This document shows positions 1 to 8,093 of a stretch of 64,000 nt of DNA, in pieces. The DNA lies in NCBI RefSeq assembly GCF_000420865.1, contig NZ_ATVT01000001.1, positions 248,001-312,000 on the forward strand, given 5' to 3'. Positions within the stretch are counted from its first letter, which is position 1. Each line of letters starts with the position of its first letter. The position numbers and the translations under genes were made by a program. Below the pieces are notes generated by a model that saw only the letters and a list, made by a program, of their open reading frames with translations, did not search any database and was not told the DNA's origin. This DNA is from Butyrivibrio sp. XPD2006 (GTDB taxonomy: Bacteria > Bacillota > Clostridia > Lachnospirales > Lachnospiraceae).

Positions 1-1
1 A

Positions 2-316
2 GTCAGCATGGAGAACTCAATAAATGCTATGGACAGAAGCCTTAAAGAAGTAGACGAGACCAAAGATACGTTTATTGAGATCATCGAGAGTGCCAATGGT
101 GCCAATGCAGTACAGCAGGAGATTTCAGATACAGCAGATACTGCATCCGATGAACTCTCCAGGATTGGAAACAGCTTCAATGATATAAACAACAAATACG
201 ACGCACTTGTTAACCAGCTCGACAGAGTAAATGCACTGGGAACCACAAAGAGCAGTGTGTTCGAACATATCGATAATCTTGTATCACAGATTCCTCCGAT
301 TGTTAAAAACAAGTGA
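2..316 (+). CDS. Probable methyl-accepting chemotaxis protein, C-terminal fragment
   Basis: Only the last ~104 residues are in the window; the reading frame is open to the left edge, so the first Met seen is probably internal. The peptide is almost entirely polar heptad-type helix without a globular motif. It resembles the helix after the conserved hairpin of chemoreceptor signalling domains, with repeated small residues and acidic/Asn-rich spacing. A chemoreceptor next to a flagellar-chemotaxis operon is plausible. It ends just before an intrinsic terminator, so it is a separate transcription unit from fliK. FliJ or another coiled-coil flagellar protein cannot be excluded without the upstream sequence. 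Confidence 0.55.
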   Translation, partial: VSMENSINAMDRSLKEVDETKDTFIEIIESANGANAVQQEISDTADTASDELSRIGNSFNDINNKYDALVNQLDRVNALGTTKSSVFEHIDNLVSQIPPIVKNK

Positions 317-326
317 TCAGAGTGTT

Positions 327-353
327 AAAAGGCGCCGTTTAAGGCGCCTTTTT
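327..353 (+). terminator. Rho-independent terminator after the chemoreceptor fragment
   Basis: A perfect stem (AAAAGGCGCC pairing with GGCGCCTTTT, 6-nt loop) runs into a T tract. It separates the upstream gene from the fliK operon. Confidence 0.85.
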
Positions 354-378
354 GTTAAAAGAAATTTTGGCGTAAAGC

Positions 379-405
379 TAAAGTTATTTCTGTATGTTCC
401 GATAT
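379..405 (+). promoter_or_regulatory. Sigma-D (FliA/sigma-28) promoter of the fliK operon
   Basis: TAAA at 379-382, a 15-nt spacer and tCCGATAT at 398-405 match the flagellar sigma consensus TAAA-N14/16-gCCGATAT, one base off in the -10. The site lies between the terminator and the fliK ribosome-binding site. The matching sigma factor is encoded at 25747-26520. Suggests late-class transcription of fliK-flgD-flgE. Confidence 0.75.
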
Positions 406-472
406 ATTTAACGAAAGATTATGGGCGGAGTATGTATGCCCATAAAAAATAGAATATGGAAGGAGGGTTTTG

Positions 473-1972
473 ATGAGCAGTGCAAATAATATGGTGAGCA
501 CAATGGCAGCTTACCTGGTACAGGGCACTGCAGCCACAAGCGTTTCAAATGTCACAACAGTCAGAGATGCATCAAGAGCAGTAAACAGCAGTTTTGACAT
601 GGTTCTGAACAAGGTATCAGATACAATGATCCAGAATAAGACAACGGATGTATCGAAACAGGCAAATCAGTCTTTGGATAACGCAAAACAGGTTAAGGCA
701 AATACTTCTACTACAAAGATTGATGAAAACAGACAGACAGAAATCACAAAAGCTGATTTACAGGAAACAAACAGCGTTGAAGATAACAATACAAATACTG
801 TGATAGATGAAACGGAAGGCGCAAAAGCTGACACAAAGCTGCAGGAAGCCATAAATGAGGCAGGAAAAGAGCTTGTAGCTCAATTCGCAGAAGAACTAAA
901 CATCTCAGAGGATGATGTAGTAAATGCGATGCAGATACTTGGCCTCATGGCAGTAGATCTTTTGAATCCGGCTAACATAGCTCAGATGCTCACTCAGATA
1001 AGCGGCCAGGAGGAGACAATCGATCTTATAACAGACACTGACATATATACTTCATTGCAGGACCTCATGGAGGGTGCAGAAAGTATGAAGGACGAACTTA
1101 TGAATGAGTTCGATCTGTCAGAGGAAGAACTTCAGGCAGGCATATCAGATGCTAAAGAGGACTTTGGAAAAGTCATTGAAGGAAATCTTAATGCAAAAGT
1201 CGAAGCAGAGCCTGAAGATGAAATTAACGAAAACGTAAAGACCGCAACCGGTGAAGAAGCTTTCGTTAATACAGACAAGAACACAAAGACCGGTGCACCA
1301 CAGTCAGAGGCGTTCACAGACCGGCCAATGGTTGAAGAGAAGAAAGTCGAGATTACCACAAATGGTTCAAAGGAAGGCGGTAACAAAAATTCTCTTAACA
1401 ATGGCGCAGAGTCATCAAATCTTTTCAATCAGGTAATGAATAATATCGCAGATGCTGCTGTCAAAGTGGACGGAACGGATATGGTTTCCTACACGGACAG
1501 AGCACAGATGGAAAACATTATTAGACAGATCACTGAAAAGATAACCATTTCAGCAAAAGCAGAAGAGACATCAATGGAACTTCAGCTCCATCCCGCAAGT
1601 CTCGGTAATGTAAATATTCTTTTAACCAGTGGTAAAGACGGAATAGTAGCTAAGTTTACAGCACAGAATACATTGGTAAAAGAGGCTGTTGAAGCACAGA
1701 TGGTACAGCTTCAGCAGAAGTTTGATGAGCAGGGTATAAAGGTTACTTCAATCGAAGTTACAATCGCAAGCCACGGTTTCGAGCAGAATCTTGAACAGGG
1801 TAATGAAAGACAGAGCGGTGAAGCGGGTGCAGAGAGAAAGGTTAAGCCCCTCAGAAGGATAAACCTTGGAGAGCTTGATGAAGATGAGACTATCGAAGCT
1901 CAGAGCGATGCTGAAAGAATAGCGCTTCAAATGATGGCAGCAAATGGTAATATGGTTGACTTCAGTGCGTAA
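473..1972 (+). CDS. fliK: Flagellar hook-length control protein FliK
   Basis: Secreted molecular ruler that sets hook length and triggers the export switch at FlhB. The first ~360 residues are low-complexity, Asn/Asp/Glu/Thr-rich and poorly conserved, as usual for the ruler part. Residues ~363-445 form the conserved Flg_hook domain (MELQLHPASLGNV, then a helix ending in QLQQKFDEQGIKV). At 499 residues it is within the family range. The start was chosen at ATG 473 because AGGAGGG at 461-467 sits six bases upstream; an in-frame TTG at 470 is too close to it. flgD follows within 30 bases and a sigma-D promoter precedes. Confidence 0.9.
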   Translation: MSSANNMVSTMAAYLVQGTAATSVSNVTTVRDASRAVNSSFDMVLNKVSDTMIQNKTTDVSKQANQSLDNAKQVKANTSTTKIDENRQTEITKADLQETNSVEDNNTNTVIDETEGAKADTKLQEAINEAGKELVAQFAEELNISEDDVVNAMQILGLMAVDLLNPANIAQMLTQISGQEETIDLITDTDIYTSLQDLMEGAESMKDELMNEFDLSEEELQAGISDAKEDFGKVIEGNLNAKVEAEPEDEINENVKTATGEEAFVNTDKNTKTGAPQSEAFTDRPMVEEKKVEITTNGSKEGGNKNSLNNGAESSNLFNQVMNNIADAAVKVDGTDMVSYTDRAQMENIIRQITEKITISAKAEETSMELQLHPASLGNVNILLTSGKDGIVAKFTAQNTLVKEAVEAQMVQLQQKFDEQGIKVTSIEVTIASHGFEQNLEQGNERQSGEAGAERKVKPLRRINLGELDEDETIEAQSDAERIALQMMAANGNMVDFSA

Positions 1973-1998
1973 CTGAAGCTCAGGAAAAAGAGGTCATT

Positions 1999-2691
1999 AT
2001 GGCAGATATTAATTCAGTAGAAGCAATTATAAAGAATGGTGAAGTAATAAATTCAGGGATAAAGACTAAAGAGCAGGAAGCAGCGTCTAAGACTGCCCCT
2101 AGTGGCTATGACAAAGATGCCTTCATGCAGATCCTTGTAGCGCAGATGAAATATCAGGATCCTTTGGAGCCGACATCCAACACTGAATACATTTCACAGT
2201 ATGCAACGTTTACACAGGTTGAGCAGCTTTCCAATATGGCCAATGCGATGTCGCTTTCCAGAGCATCTGAGATGGTCGGAAAGACGGTTGTTGTCAGCCA
2301 GACCAATCCGGATACCGGAACGACAACTGAGGTTGAAGGTGTTGTTGATTTTGTCACTTACAGCGGAAACAAAGCTTACCTGAACATTAACGGAACAAAC
2401 TACGACATCGACGATGTGGCTCAGGTTCTTGACCCTAACTATACTTCAGCTGTTGAAGCGGTAAAAGACTTCCAGAAGGCAATTGACAAGCTTCCAAACA
2501 GCCTTGACCTGGTAACAGAAGAGGATCATGGACTTACAATCGATACCATGTATCAGTACTACACTGAGAACATGGAGGAGAGAGCTAAGGGCATGATGGA
2601 TAAGAATTATGTTACAGCACTTCTTCAGTATGTAAACCGTATCGATGACATCAGAGGTGACACTCACAGGACCTTTGCAGAAAAGGCATAA
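1999..2691 (+). CDS. flgD: Flagellar hook-capping protein FlgD
   Basis: Scaffold that caps the growing hook and allows FlgE subunits to polymerise. The diagnostic N-terminal motif lies at residues ~37-58 (FMQILVAQMKYQDPLEP), followed by the Gln-rich helix (QYATFTQVEQLSNM) and a Val-rich beta domain around residues 90-140. The C-terminal ~70 residues, after the usual Ig/TUDOR-like core, are helical and less typical, making it somewhat long at 230 aa. It lies 26 bases after fliK in the expected order fliK-flgD-flgE. Confidence 0.92.
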   Translation: MADINSVEAIIKNGEVINSGIKTKEQEAASKTAPSGYDKDAFMQILVAQMKYQDPLEPTSNTEYISQYATFTQVEQLSNMANAMSLSRASEMVGKTVVVSQTNPDTGTTTEVEGVVDFVTYSGNKAYLNINGTNYDIDDVAQVLDPNYTSAVEAVKDFQKAIDKLPNSLDLVTEEDHGLTIDTMYQYYTENMEERAKGMMDKNYVTALLQYVNRIDDIRGDTHRTFAEKA

Positions 2692-2715
2692 CCAAAGCTA
2701 CCGGAGGACAGAAAA

Positions 2716-3141
2716 ATGATAATGGATGATCGTCAGTATATGTCAATAGGACAGGTCCAGGATCAGTTTTTGAATCCTAAAACTCCTAAAGTAGGCAAAG
2801 AAAACAATTCTTTGCCTACAGGAGAAAATTCTTTTGCATCTGTTCTAAATAAAATCAAAGATGGTGCCGATAATATTAACAGTGAAGGAGCTGTTAAGTT
2901 TTCTAAGCATGCCATGAACAGATTGAGCATGAGAAACATAGAGCTTACACAGGATCAGATGCAAAGACTTTCGCATGGAAGAGAAGAAGCCATGGAAAAG
3001 GGCATTAAGGATTCACTTATCCTGGTTGATCAGCTGGCATTTATAGTAAATGTACCCAGCAGCACAGTAGTGACAGCAATGGATCAGACAGAAAACAAAA
3101 GCAACGTATTCACAAATATCGACGGAGCAGTTATTGCATGA
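2716..3141 (+). CDS. Flagellar operon protein, TIGR02530 (flg_new) family
   Basis: Small soluble protein (141 aa) of the family found between flgD and flgE in Firmicutes flagellar operons; its biochemical role is unknown. The family signature is visible at residues ~63-82 (FSKHAMNRLSMRNIELTQDQ), followed by an alternating basic/acidic helix and the hydrophobic strand LILVDQLAFIVNVPS. The C-terminus ends TNIDGAVIA, typical of the family. ATG 2716 is preferred because GGAGGA at 2703-2708 lies 7 bases upstream; ATG 2722 is the alternative. Probable rod/hook assembly accessory by context. Confidence 0.82.
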   Translation: MIMDDRQYMSIGQVQDQFLNPKTPKVGKENNSLPTGENSFASVLNKIKDGADNINSEGAVKFSKHAMNRLSMRNIELTQDQMQRLSHGREEAMEKGIKDSLILVDQLAFIVNVPSSTVVTAMDQTENKSNVFTNIDGAVIA

Positions 3142-3151
3142 TTGGACCGAA

Positions 3152-3245
3152 GCAGGTCAAAATGGGTGGACGTGCCCTGACCTGCCAGGAAATCTTTTAA
3201 ATCCGGACAGACTGCCGGGTTTATCCGCAAAAGCTTCGTCCGAAG
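3152..3245 (+). promoter_or_regulatory. Structured intergenic leader of flgE (tandem hairpins)
   Basis: The 137 bases before flgE hold two clear hairpins and a weak third: GCAGGTCA (3152-3159) with TGACCTGC (3178-3185), whose loop can form an inner GGG/CCC pair; AAATCCGG (3199-3206) with CCGGGTTT (3215-3222); and a short CTTC/GAAG stem near 3234-3245. None has a T tract, so they are not terminators. An RNA-processing or stability element for the hook message is an inference. Confidence 0.45.
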
Positions 3246-3278
3246 TCGCAGTTTTAATTTGATGGAGGACAATGCCTT

Positions 3279-6278
3279 ATGATGAGATCACTTTATTCTG
3301 GTGTAGCGGGACTCCGCACACATCAGACCAAGATGGACGTACTTGGTAACAACATTGCTAACGTAAATACAACTTCTTTTAAATCCCAGTCAATCACATT
3401 TTCAGATCTTATGTATCAGACAACACAGACAGCATCCGGCGCAACAGCTACAAAGGGTGGTGTTAATGCTCGTCAGATCGGTCTTGGTGCAAAGAGTGGC
3501 GCGATTGCAACAGCAATTGAGTCTCAGGGTGCTACTCAGACAACAAACAACCCATTTGATATCATGATCACAGGAAAATCTTTCTTCGTTGTTAACAACG
3601 GAAAAGAGAATCTCTACACAAGAGACGGCTCCTTCTATGTAGACGGTGCCGGAAACCTTGCTATGCAGTCAAACGGATATTTGGTTCAGGGATGGGTTGC
3701 TCAGGAAGATAAAGAGACCGGTGAGATTAAGATTAACAGAAACGGTGGACTTTCATCGCTTCAGATCATGAGTGCAGGAAACTCTACATATTCACCTGCA
3801 TCTACAACACAGGCTCTTTACAGTGGAAATATCGATGACAACGACACAAACGTAACATCTGATGATGGTAAGACAATAACTCTTGAGTTCTATGACAACA
3901 AGGGATATCTCTACACCGGTAAGTTTACACTTAAGGATACAGGAACAGATCACCTCTTCTCAATTCAGCTTACTGATATCATTGATTCTGACGGAAATTC
4001 CATCGGCGCAGAGAGAATGGCCGGTGTTAAGTTTGGTACAACAGAGCCTTCCGAAGCTACTGTTGATCCAGCATATGAGGTAGTTGTAGGAGCAACAACA
4101 TCAACTGTAAATCTCCTTGCAGGCGCTACAGAGTATTCAGGTGTACCTGCATCCGGAACACTTGCTGATCTTATGACTTCCAGCAGGTCTTCATATGCCG
4201 GACTTCTTCAGAAAGTTTATAACATTTCTGATAAAGACGTAAATGACGGAACATTGGGATATTCCAAGACATCGCCTTATACAATTGATGCCACAAGCGG
4301 AACACTTACAATTACTTATGATCAGGAAGTTGACGGCGGATCAGCTAAGCCCAACGGATACACATATAACACAAGTAATAGTATGAACTATTACGTTGAT
4401 AAAAACGGTACCGGCAAAGCTTATCTCATGCCTACAAATACAAGTGACAGTGTATCTAAACTCAGCACAGCGCTTAAGACTACTCTCAAAAATGTATACA
4501 GAGATCAGGGCGCAACAACAACTGTTACTGATGCTGATTTAACAAAATATACCAATGCCAATTATGACTATGTATTTACAAGCAACGGAAGTGGCGACGA
4601 CAGTTTCACAATTTATGCTGCTCCAAACATTGAGACAACAGCTACTGCAAAAGAGACTTCAAAATCTGATCTGTCAAAGTATTACACAGATTTTACCGAT
4701 CTTGAGGCAACACAGGCTTATGCAGACTATGATGAGGAAATCTTCTTCACATATTCAGGTCTTGATAAGAGCAAGCTTACAACAGACAGACAGCTTACAG
4801 TATATGGATCAAAGCTTTCCGATGCGACAACGACAGAGGCTGTTAGTGCTGCGCAGATTGGTACAATTACAGGAATTGAAAAAGATGTTGTACTTTCATA
4901 CAGCAGCCTTGATGATACTCAGAAGCTCCGGATGGCAGAGGCTCTTAAAGCAGCAGGTGCAATTTCATATGCTGATGGTGCTGCTGACGATGTAAAAGTT
5001 GCTCAGTTGAACAACTACATGACTGATGGCGGATATACTTACTTCAGAATAAATACATTAACCGGAACTGACGGCATCGGTTTCTACAAAACTATGCCTG
5101 AGAAAGTAGCAGATACTTCAAATGTTTTATATACAGGACAGGCATTTACAAGAAGACTTACAGCCAATGAGACAGCTTTCCCTGCAAGAGCAGCATCAGA
5201 ACTCGGCGCAGTTTATACAAACTCTGAAGACTATTCAGCATATGTTCTTAAGGGCACAGAGAAGACAGTTGGAGATTATAATGCTCAGTTCCTGAATGAT
5301 GTTTATGGACTTGATGCTTCAAAATTCAGAGCAAATTATCAGGTTTCCATAGCGTCAAACGGACAGATCTCAATCTATCAGACAATGGAAGCTCAGCCTC
5401 AGATCAATGCGAATTATGGAACACAGCAGGCTTCAGACGGTTCTGTTACATATGTAACAAAAACTGATACTGTAGCATGGACAGATCTTCCAAATTCCGG
5501 CAATATCAGTGATCTGCTTGCAACAGCTGAGGGAAAATATAAGGGACTTCTCAGTAAAGTTTATAAGGTAACTGATGAAGATGCTGATGCTTACGGTACA
5601 GACGGAACATATTCAATAAACGCAGACGGAAGTATTACACTTACTACAGGAACACAGACAGTACAGCTTAAGTTCAATCCTGCTACAGGTGCTCTTACAA
5701 CAGCTAACGGAAAATCCACAGGTCTTGTTGATCTGGTATTTGATCAGTCAATCCCCGGAAATGAGGCATTTGGTTATCAGAAGCAGTCCAATGACGGTGA
5801 AGAAGCAATCCCCGGAAGACTGACAGTAGATTTCTCAACAGTTACTAACTACAATACACAGGGTGCATCTACAATCAAGGCTGTAAAGGGTGACAAGAAG
5901 TCCCTTAACACAGGTCGTGCGGTTGGTGAGATGAACGGTGTTAACGTAAGTACTGACGGACAGATCTTCGCAACATATTCAAACGGCCAGACGAAGCTCC
6001 TTGGACAGATTGCATCAGCAGAGTTTGCCAATGCATCAGGTCTTTCAAAAGAGGGCGATAACCTCTATGCATCAACACTTAACTCAGGTGAGGCAACTAT
6101 TCAGGATATCACAACAGATGGTGGCTACATGAATACCGGTGTTCTGGAAATGTCAAACGTAGATCTCTCAAGAGAGTTCACAGAGATGATCACAACACAG
6201 CGTGGTTTCCAGGCAAACAGCCGTATCATCACAGTATCAGATACACTTCTTGAGGAGCTTACAAACCTTAAGAGATAA
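3279..6278 (+). CDS. flgE: Flagellar hook protein FlgE, unusually long
   Basis: Structural subunit of the flagellar hook. The N-terminal D0/D1 signature is clear (MRSLYSGVAGLRTHQTKMDV, then LGNNIANVNTTSFKS), as is the C-terminal one (GVLEMSNVDLSREFTEMI, then TTQRGFQANSRIITVSDTLL). At 999 aa it is more than twice the common ~400-residue FlgE; the extra sequence is inserted in the surface-exposed middle domains and is Thr/Ser/Asp/Ala-rich. Two stretches at residues ~287-345 and ~735-800 resemble each other, indicating internal duplication. GGAGGA at 3264-3269 precedes ATG 3279. A terminator follows, so flgE ends the fliK transcription unit. Confidence 0.92.
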   Translation: MMRSLYSGVAGLRTHQTKMDVLGNNIANVNTTSFKSQSITFSDLMYQTTQTASGATATKGGVNARQIGLGAKSGAIATAIESQGATQTTNNPFDIMITGKSFFVVNNGKENLYTRDGSFYVDGAGNLAMQSNGYLVQGWVAQEDKETGEIKINRNGGLSSLQIMSAGNSTYSPASTTQALYSGNIDDNDTNVTSDDGKTITLEFYDNKGYLYTGKFTLKDTGTDHLFSIQLTDIIDSDGNSIGAERMAGVKFGTTEPSEATVDPAYEVVVGATTSTVNLLAGATEYSGVPASGTLADLMTSSRSSYAGLLQKVYNISDKDVNDGTLGYSKTSPYTIDATSGTLTITYDQEVDGGSAKPNGYTYNTSNSMNYYVDKNGTGKAYLMPTNTSDSVSKLSTALKTTLKNVYRDQGATTTVTDADLTKYTNANYDYVFTSNGSGDDSFTIYAAPNIETTATAKETSKSDLSKYYTDFTDLEATQAYADYDEEIFFTYSGLDKSKLTTDRQLTVYGSKLSDATTTEAVSAAQIGTITGIEKDVVLSYSSLDDTQKLRMAEALKAAGAISYADGAADDVKVAQLNNYMTDGGYTYFRINTLTGTDGIGFYKTMPEKVADTSNVLYTGQAFTRRLTANETAFPARAASELGAVYTNSEDYSAYVLKGTEKTVGDYNAQFLNDVYGLDASKFRANYQVSIASNGQISIYQTMEAQPQINANYGTQQASDGSVTYVTKTDTVAWTDLPNSGNISDLLATAEGKYKGLLSKVYKVTDEDADAYGTDGTYSINADGSITLTTGTQTVQLKFNPATGALTTANGKSTGLVDLVFDQSIPGNEAFGYQKQSNDGEEAIPGRLTVDFSTVTNYNTQGASTIKAVKGDKKSLNTGRAVGEMNGVNVSTDGQIFATYSNGQTKLLGQIASAEFANASGLSKEGDNLYASTLNSGEATIQDITTDGGYMNTGVLEMSNVDLSREFTEMITTQRGFQANSRIITVSDTLLEELTNLKR

Positions 6279-6308
6279 TATTAAAAGGCACAATCCATCA
6301 ATAAATCA

Positions 6309-6350
6309 TTCCCCTTGGAATACGTCCGTTCCAAGGGGATTATTTTTTTT
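6309..6350 (+). terminator. Rho-independent terminator after flgE
   Basis: CCCCTTGGAA (6311-6320) pairs perfectly with TTCCAAGGGG (6329-6338) across an 8-nt loop and is followed by TTATTTTTTTT. It closes the fliK-flgE unit. Confidence 0.9.
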
Positions 6351-6443
6351 ATTTTGGACACAAAATATTCGCTTGCAGGTAACAATAATACATGGTAGTC
6401 TAATCACTGTGACATTTTTTTACAAATTATTAAGGAGGAGAGT

Positions 6444-6710
6444 ATGGACGCTAAAACAACAAGCATTGTGGCTTATCTTTCACTGATCGGCCTTATTATT
6501 GCTTTTGCAGCAGGTGACAAAGAGGGTGCTAAGTTCCACCTTAACCAGGCACTGGTTATCACTCTTTTTTCACTTCTCGGAGTTATTCCTATCGTAGGAA
6601 CAATCTGGAGCCTCTTTATGGTAGTTTGCTGGATTCTTGGACTTATCGCAGCAATCAACCAGGAAGAGAAGCCTGTACCACTTATCGGTGGCATTAAGAT
6701 CATTAAATAA
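6444..6710 (+). CDS. Small membrane protein, DUF4870/Tic20-like
   Basis: An 88-residue integral membrane protein with three hydrophobic segments (about residues 8-24, 33-52 and 55-72). Short loops include DKEGAKFHLNQAL, the kind of motif found after the first membrane span in DUF4870/Tic20-like small proteins. A strong AAGGAGGAG at 6432-6440 precedes the ATG. It is monocistronic between two strong terminators inside the flagellar region. Function unknown; nothing in the sequence ties it to motility except position. Confidence 0.7.
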   Translation: MDAKTTSIVAYLSLIGLIIAFAAGDKEGAKFHLNQALVITLFSLLGVIPIVGTIWSLFMVVCWILGLIAAINQEEKPVPLIGGIKIIK

Positions 6711-6732
6711 TTAAATGATTATGTAAGACTTG

Positions 6733-6772
6733 GAGTCGGGAATTCCGTAAACGGAGTTTCCGGCTCTTTTTC
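6733..6772 (+). terminator. Strong Rho-independent terminator
   Basis: A 15-bp stem (6733-6747 with 6752-6766, TAAA loop, three G-T pairs) followed by TTTTTC. It isolates the small membrane protein gene from flbD-motAB. Confidence 0.9.
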
Positions 6773-7085
6773 TTATATTTATTAAAGAAAAATTTTACCA
6801 AATTAATACTGTTTTCTACATGGAAAAGTGGTACAATGTTTTTAATACCACAATATCTAGTACTATGCCTAAGTATATGTTGTGGTATGTCACGGATGAG
6901 TTGGTGGGGGATAAGGATGTCTTAGAATAATATTTCATTATTCGATCCCGAACGTGAAATTATGTTACAAATATGTCCAAATTGTGAACAAAAATAGCTG
7001 ATTTTGCGCAAAATGAGTGGTAAAATTAATATAGGCGGAAATAAAATTTCATTTTGTGGTGAAATTTTTCTAAAAGCGTGAAATT
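6773..7085 (+). promoter_or_regulatory. Long upstream region of flbD-motAB with an inverted repeat
   Basis: No gene is visible in these 313 AT-rich bases. TACAAT at 6832-6837 is a possible -10 without a good -35. An imperfect inverted repeat follows: 6846-6856 (TACCACAATAT) pairs with 6875-6887 (one bulged G) across an 18-nt loop. A weaker hairpin GAATAAT/ATTATTC lies near 6925-6943. No T tract follows either stem, no GEMM-like c-di-GMP riboswitch core was recognised, and no sigma-D motif was found. It probably carries the promoter and leader for the flbD-motA-fliL-fli operon. Confidence 0.4.
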
Positions 7086-7256
7086 ATGAGTAGGATTATT
7101 GAACTTACCAAACTGGACACAAGGAAAATATTGATCAATCCAGACATGATCGAGACTGTTGAAGGAAATCCGGATACAGTCTTGGTTTTGCAGTCTGGAA
7201 GGAAGGTTCTGGTAAAAGAAGATATAGGTGAGATATACAAGCTGATCAATTCATAA
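7086..7256 (+). CDS. flbD: Flagellar protein FlbD (SwrD family)
   Basis: A 56-residue protein matching the FlbD/SwrD family over its full length: it starts with I-I-E-L-T-K-L, then INPDMIETVE, PDTVLVLQSGRKVLVKE and a final helix EIYKLI. In Bacillus the family boosts motor power by stabilising stators and sits between flgE and the fli genes; here it lies 33 bases before motA. The ribosome-binding site is poor (no clear GGAGG in the 20 bases before the ATG), which may keep expression low. Start and stop are unambiguous in this frame. Confidence 0.85.
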   Translation: MSRIIELTKLDTRKILINPDMIETVEGNPDTVLVLQSGRKVLVKEDIGEIYKLINS

Positions 7257-7289
7257 TACATACAATAAATTCTCAAAGGAGGAAATGTT

Positions 7290-8093
7290 GTGGATATTGC
7301 TACATTGCTTGGTGTAGGACTATGTTTCGTTTTCATGATCCTGAGTATTGTGTTCTCGGCAGGAATTGCGGGTGTTCAGTACTTCCTGGATGCTCCGTCT
7401 GCGATGATCACCTTCGGTGGTGCTTTCATGGCGGTTCTTGGTTCGAGAAGTATGCCCAGCTTTATCAGCGGACTCAAATCTTATACGCTTATCTTCAAAA
7501 TGCCGAAAGATGATACCAAGTCTGTTATAAAGAGCATTATTGATCTTTCCAATACGGCGAGAAAAGAAGGACTTCTTGCTCTTGAAGAAGCAGCCGGCAA
7601 CCTGGAAGATGCCTTCATGAAAAAAGGCGTTATGCTGATAGTTGACGGTACTGAGCCTGAGCTTGTTAAGAGTATTCTTGAAGCTGAGATCGATGCTATG
7701 GCTGAGCGACATAAAGAGAACTATTCTTTCTTTGGCGATGTTGCAGGTATGGGTCCTTCCTGGGGTATGATCGGTACCCTTCTCGGACTGGTTCTGATGC
7801 TTCAGAACATGTCGGATCCGTCGTCTATCGGACCGTCCATGGCGGTTGCCCTCATTACAACATTCTATGGCTCGGTTCTTGCGAACTGGTTCTGTTATCC
7901 TGCAGAGAATAAGCTTAAAGCTCGTAGCAACGCAGAATATATGGTTAAGAGCATCATTATAGAAGGACTTCTTTCTATTCAGGCAGGTGAAAACCCGCGT
8001 GTTACTGAAGAGAAGCTTAAATCCTTCCTGTCACCTGCAGACAGATCTGCTTATGAAGCCGAGAACGGCAGTGGCGATGGAGGCGGAGAATAA
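7290..8093 (+). CDS. motA: Flagellar motor stator protein MotA
   Basis: Inner-membrane ion-channel subunit of the stator, pairing with MotB to drive rotation. At 267 aa it is normal in length. Four membrane spans are visible (residues ~4-28, 33-52, 150-172, 182-202), with a cytoplasmic domain between spans 2 and 3 and a short acidic Gly-rich tail. The span 3 motif PSWGMIGTLLGLVLML and the span 4 end TTFYGSVLANWFCYPAENKL are typical. It uses a GTG start; AAAGGAGG at 7275-7282 lies seven bases upstream. The stop overlaps the motB start (TAATG), so translation is probably coupled. Confidence 0.93.
   Translation: MDIATLLGVGLCFVFMILSIVFSAGIAGVQYFLDAPSAMITFGGAFMAVLGSRSMPSFISGLKSYTLIFKMPKDDTKSVIKSIIDLSNTARKEGLLALEEAAGNLEDAFMKKGVMLIVDGTEPELVKSILEAEIDAMAERHKENYSFFGDVAGMGPSWGMIGTLLGLVLMLQNMSDPSSIGPSMAVALITTFYGSVLANWFCYPAENKLKARSNAEYMVKSIIIEGLLSIQAGENPRVTEEKLKSFLSPADRSAYEAENGSGDGGGE

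Noticed and set aside
667..852. Minus-strand open frame within fliK
   Set aside because: It lies antisense to a Ser/Thr-poor, Asn/Lys-rich coding region, its peptide is a Ser/Val/Phe-rich antisense artefact, and there is no ribosome-binding site.
6846..6887. Inverted repeat before flbD as a terminator or c-di-GMP riboswitch
   Set aside because: No T tract follows and the conserved GEMM core bases were not found, so it is kept only as an unexplained repeat.
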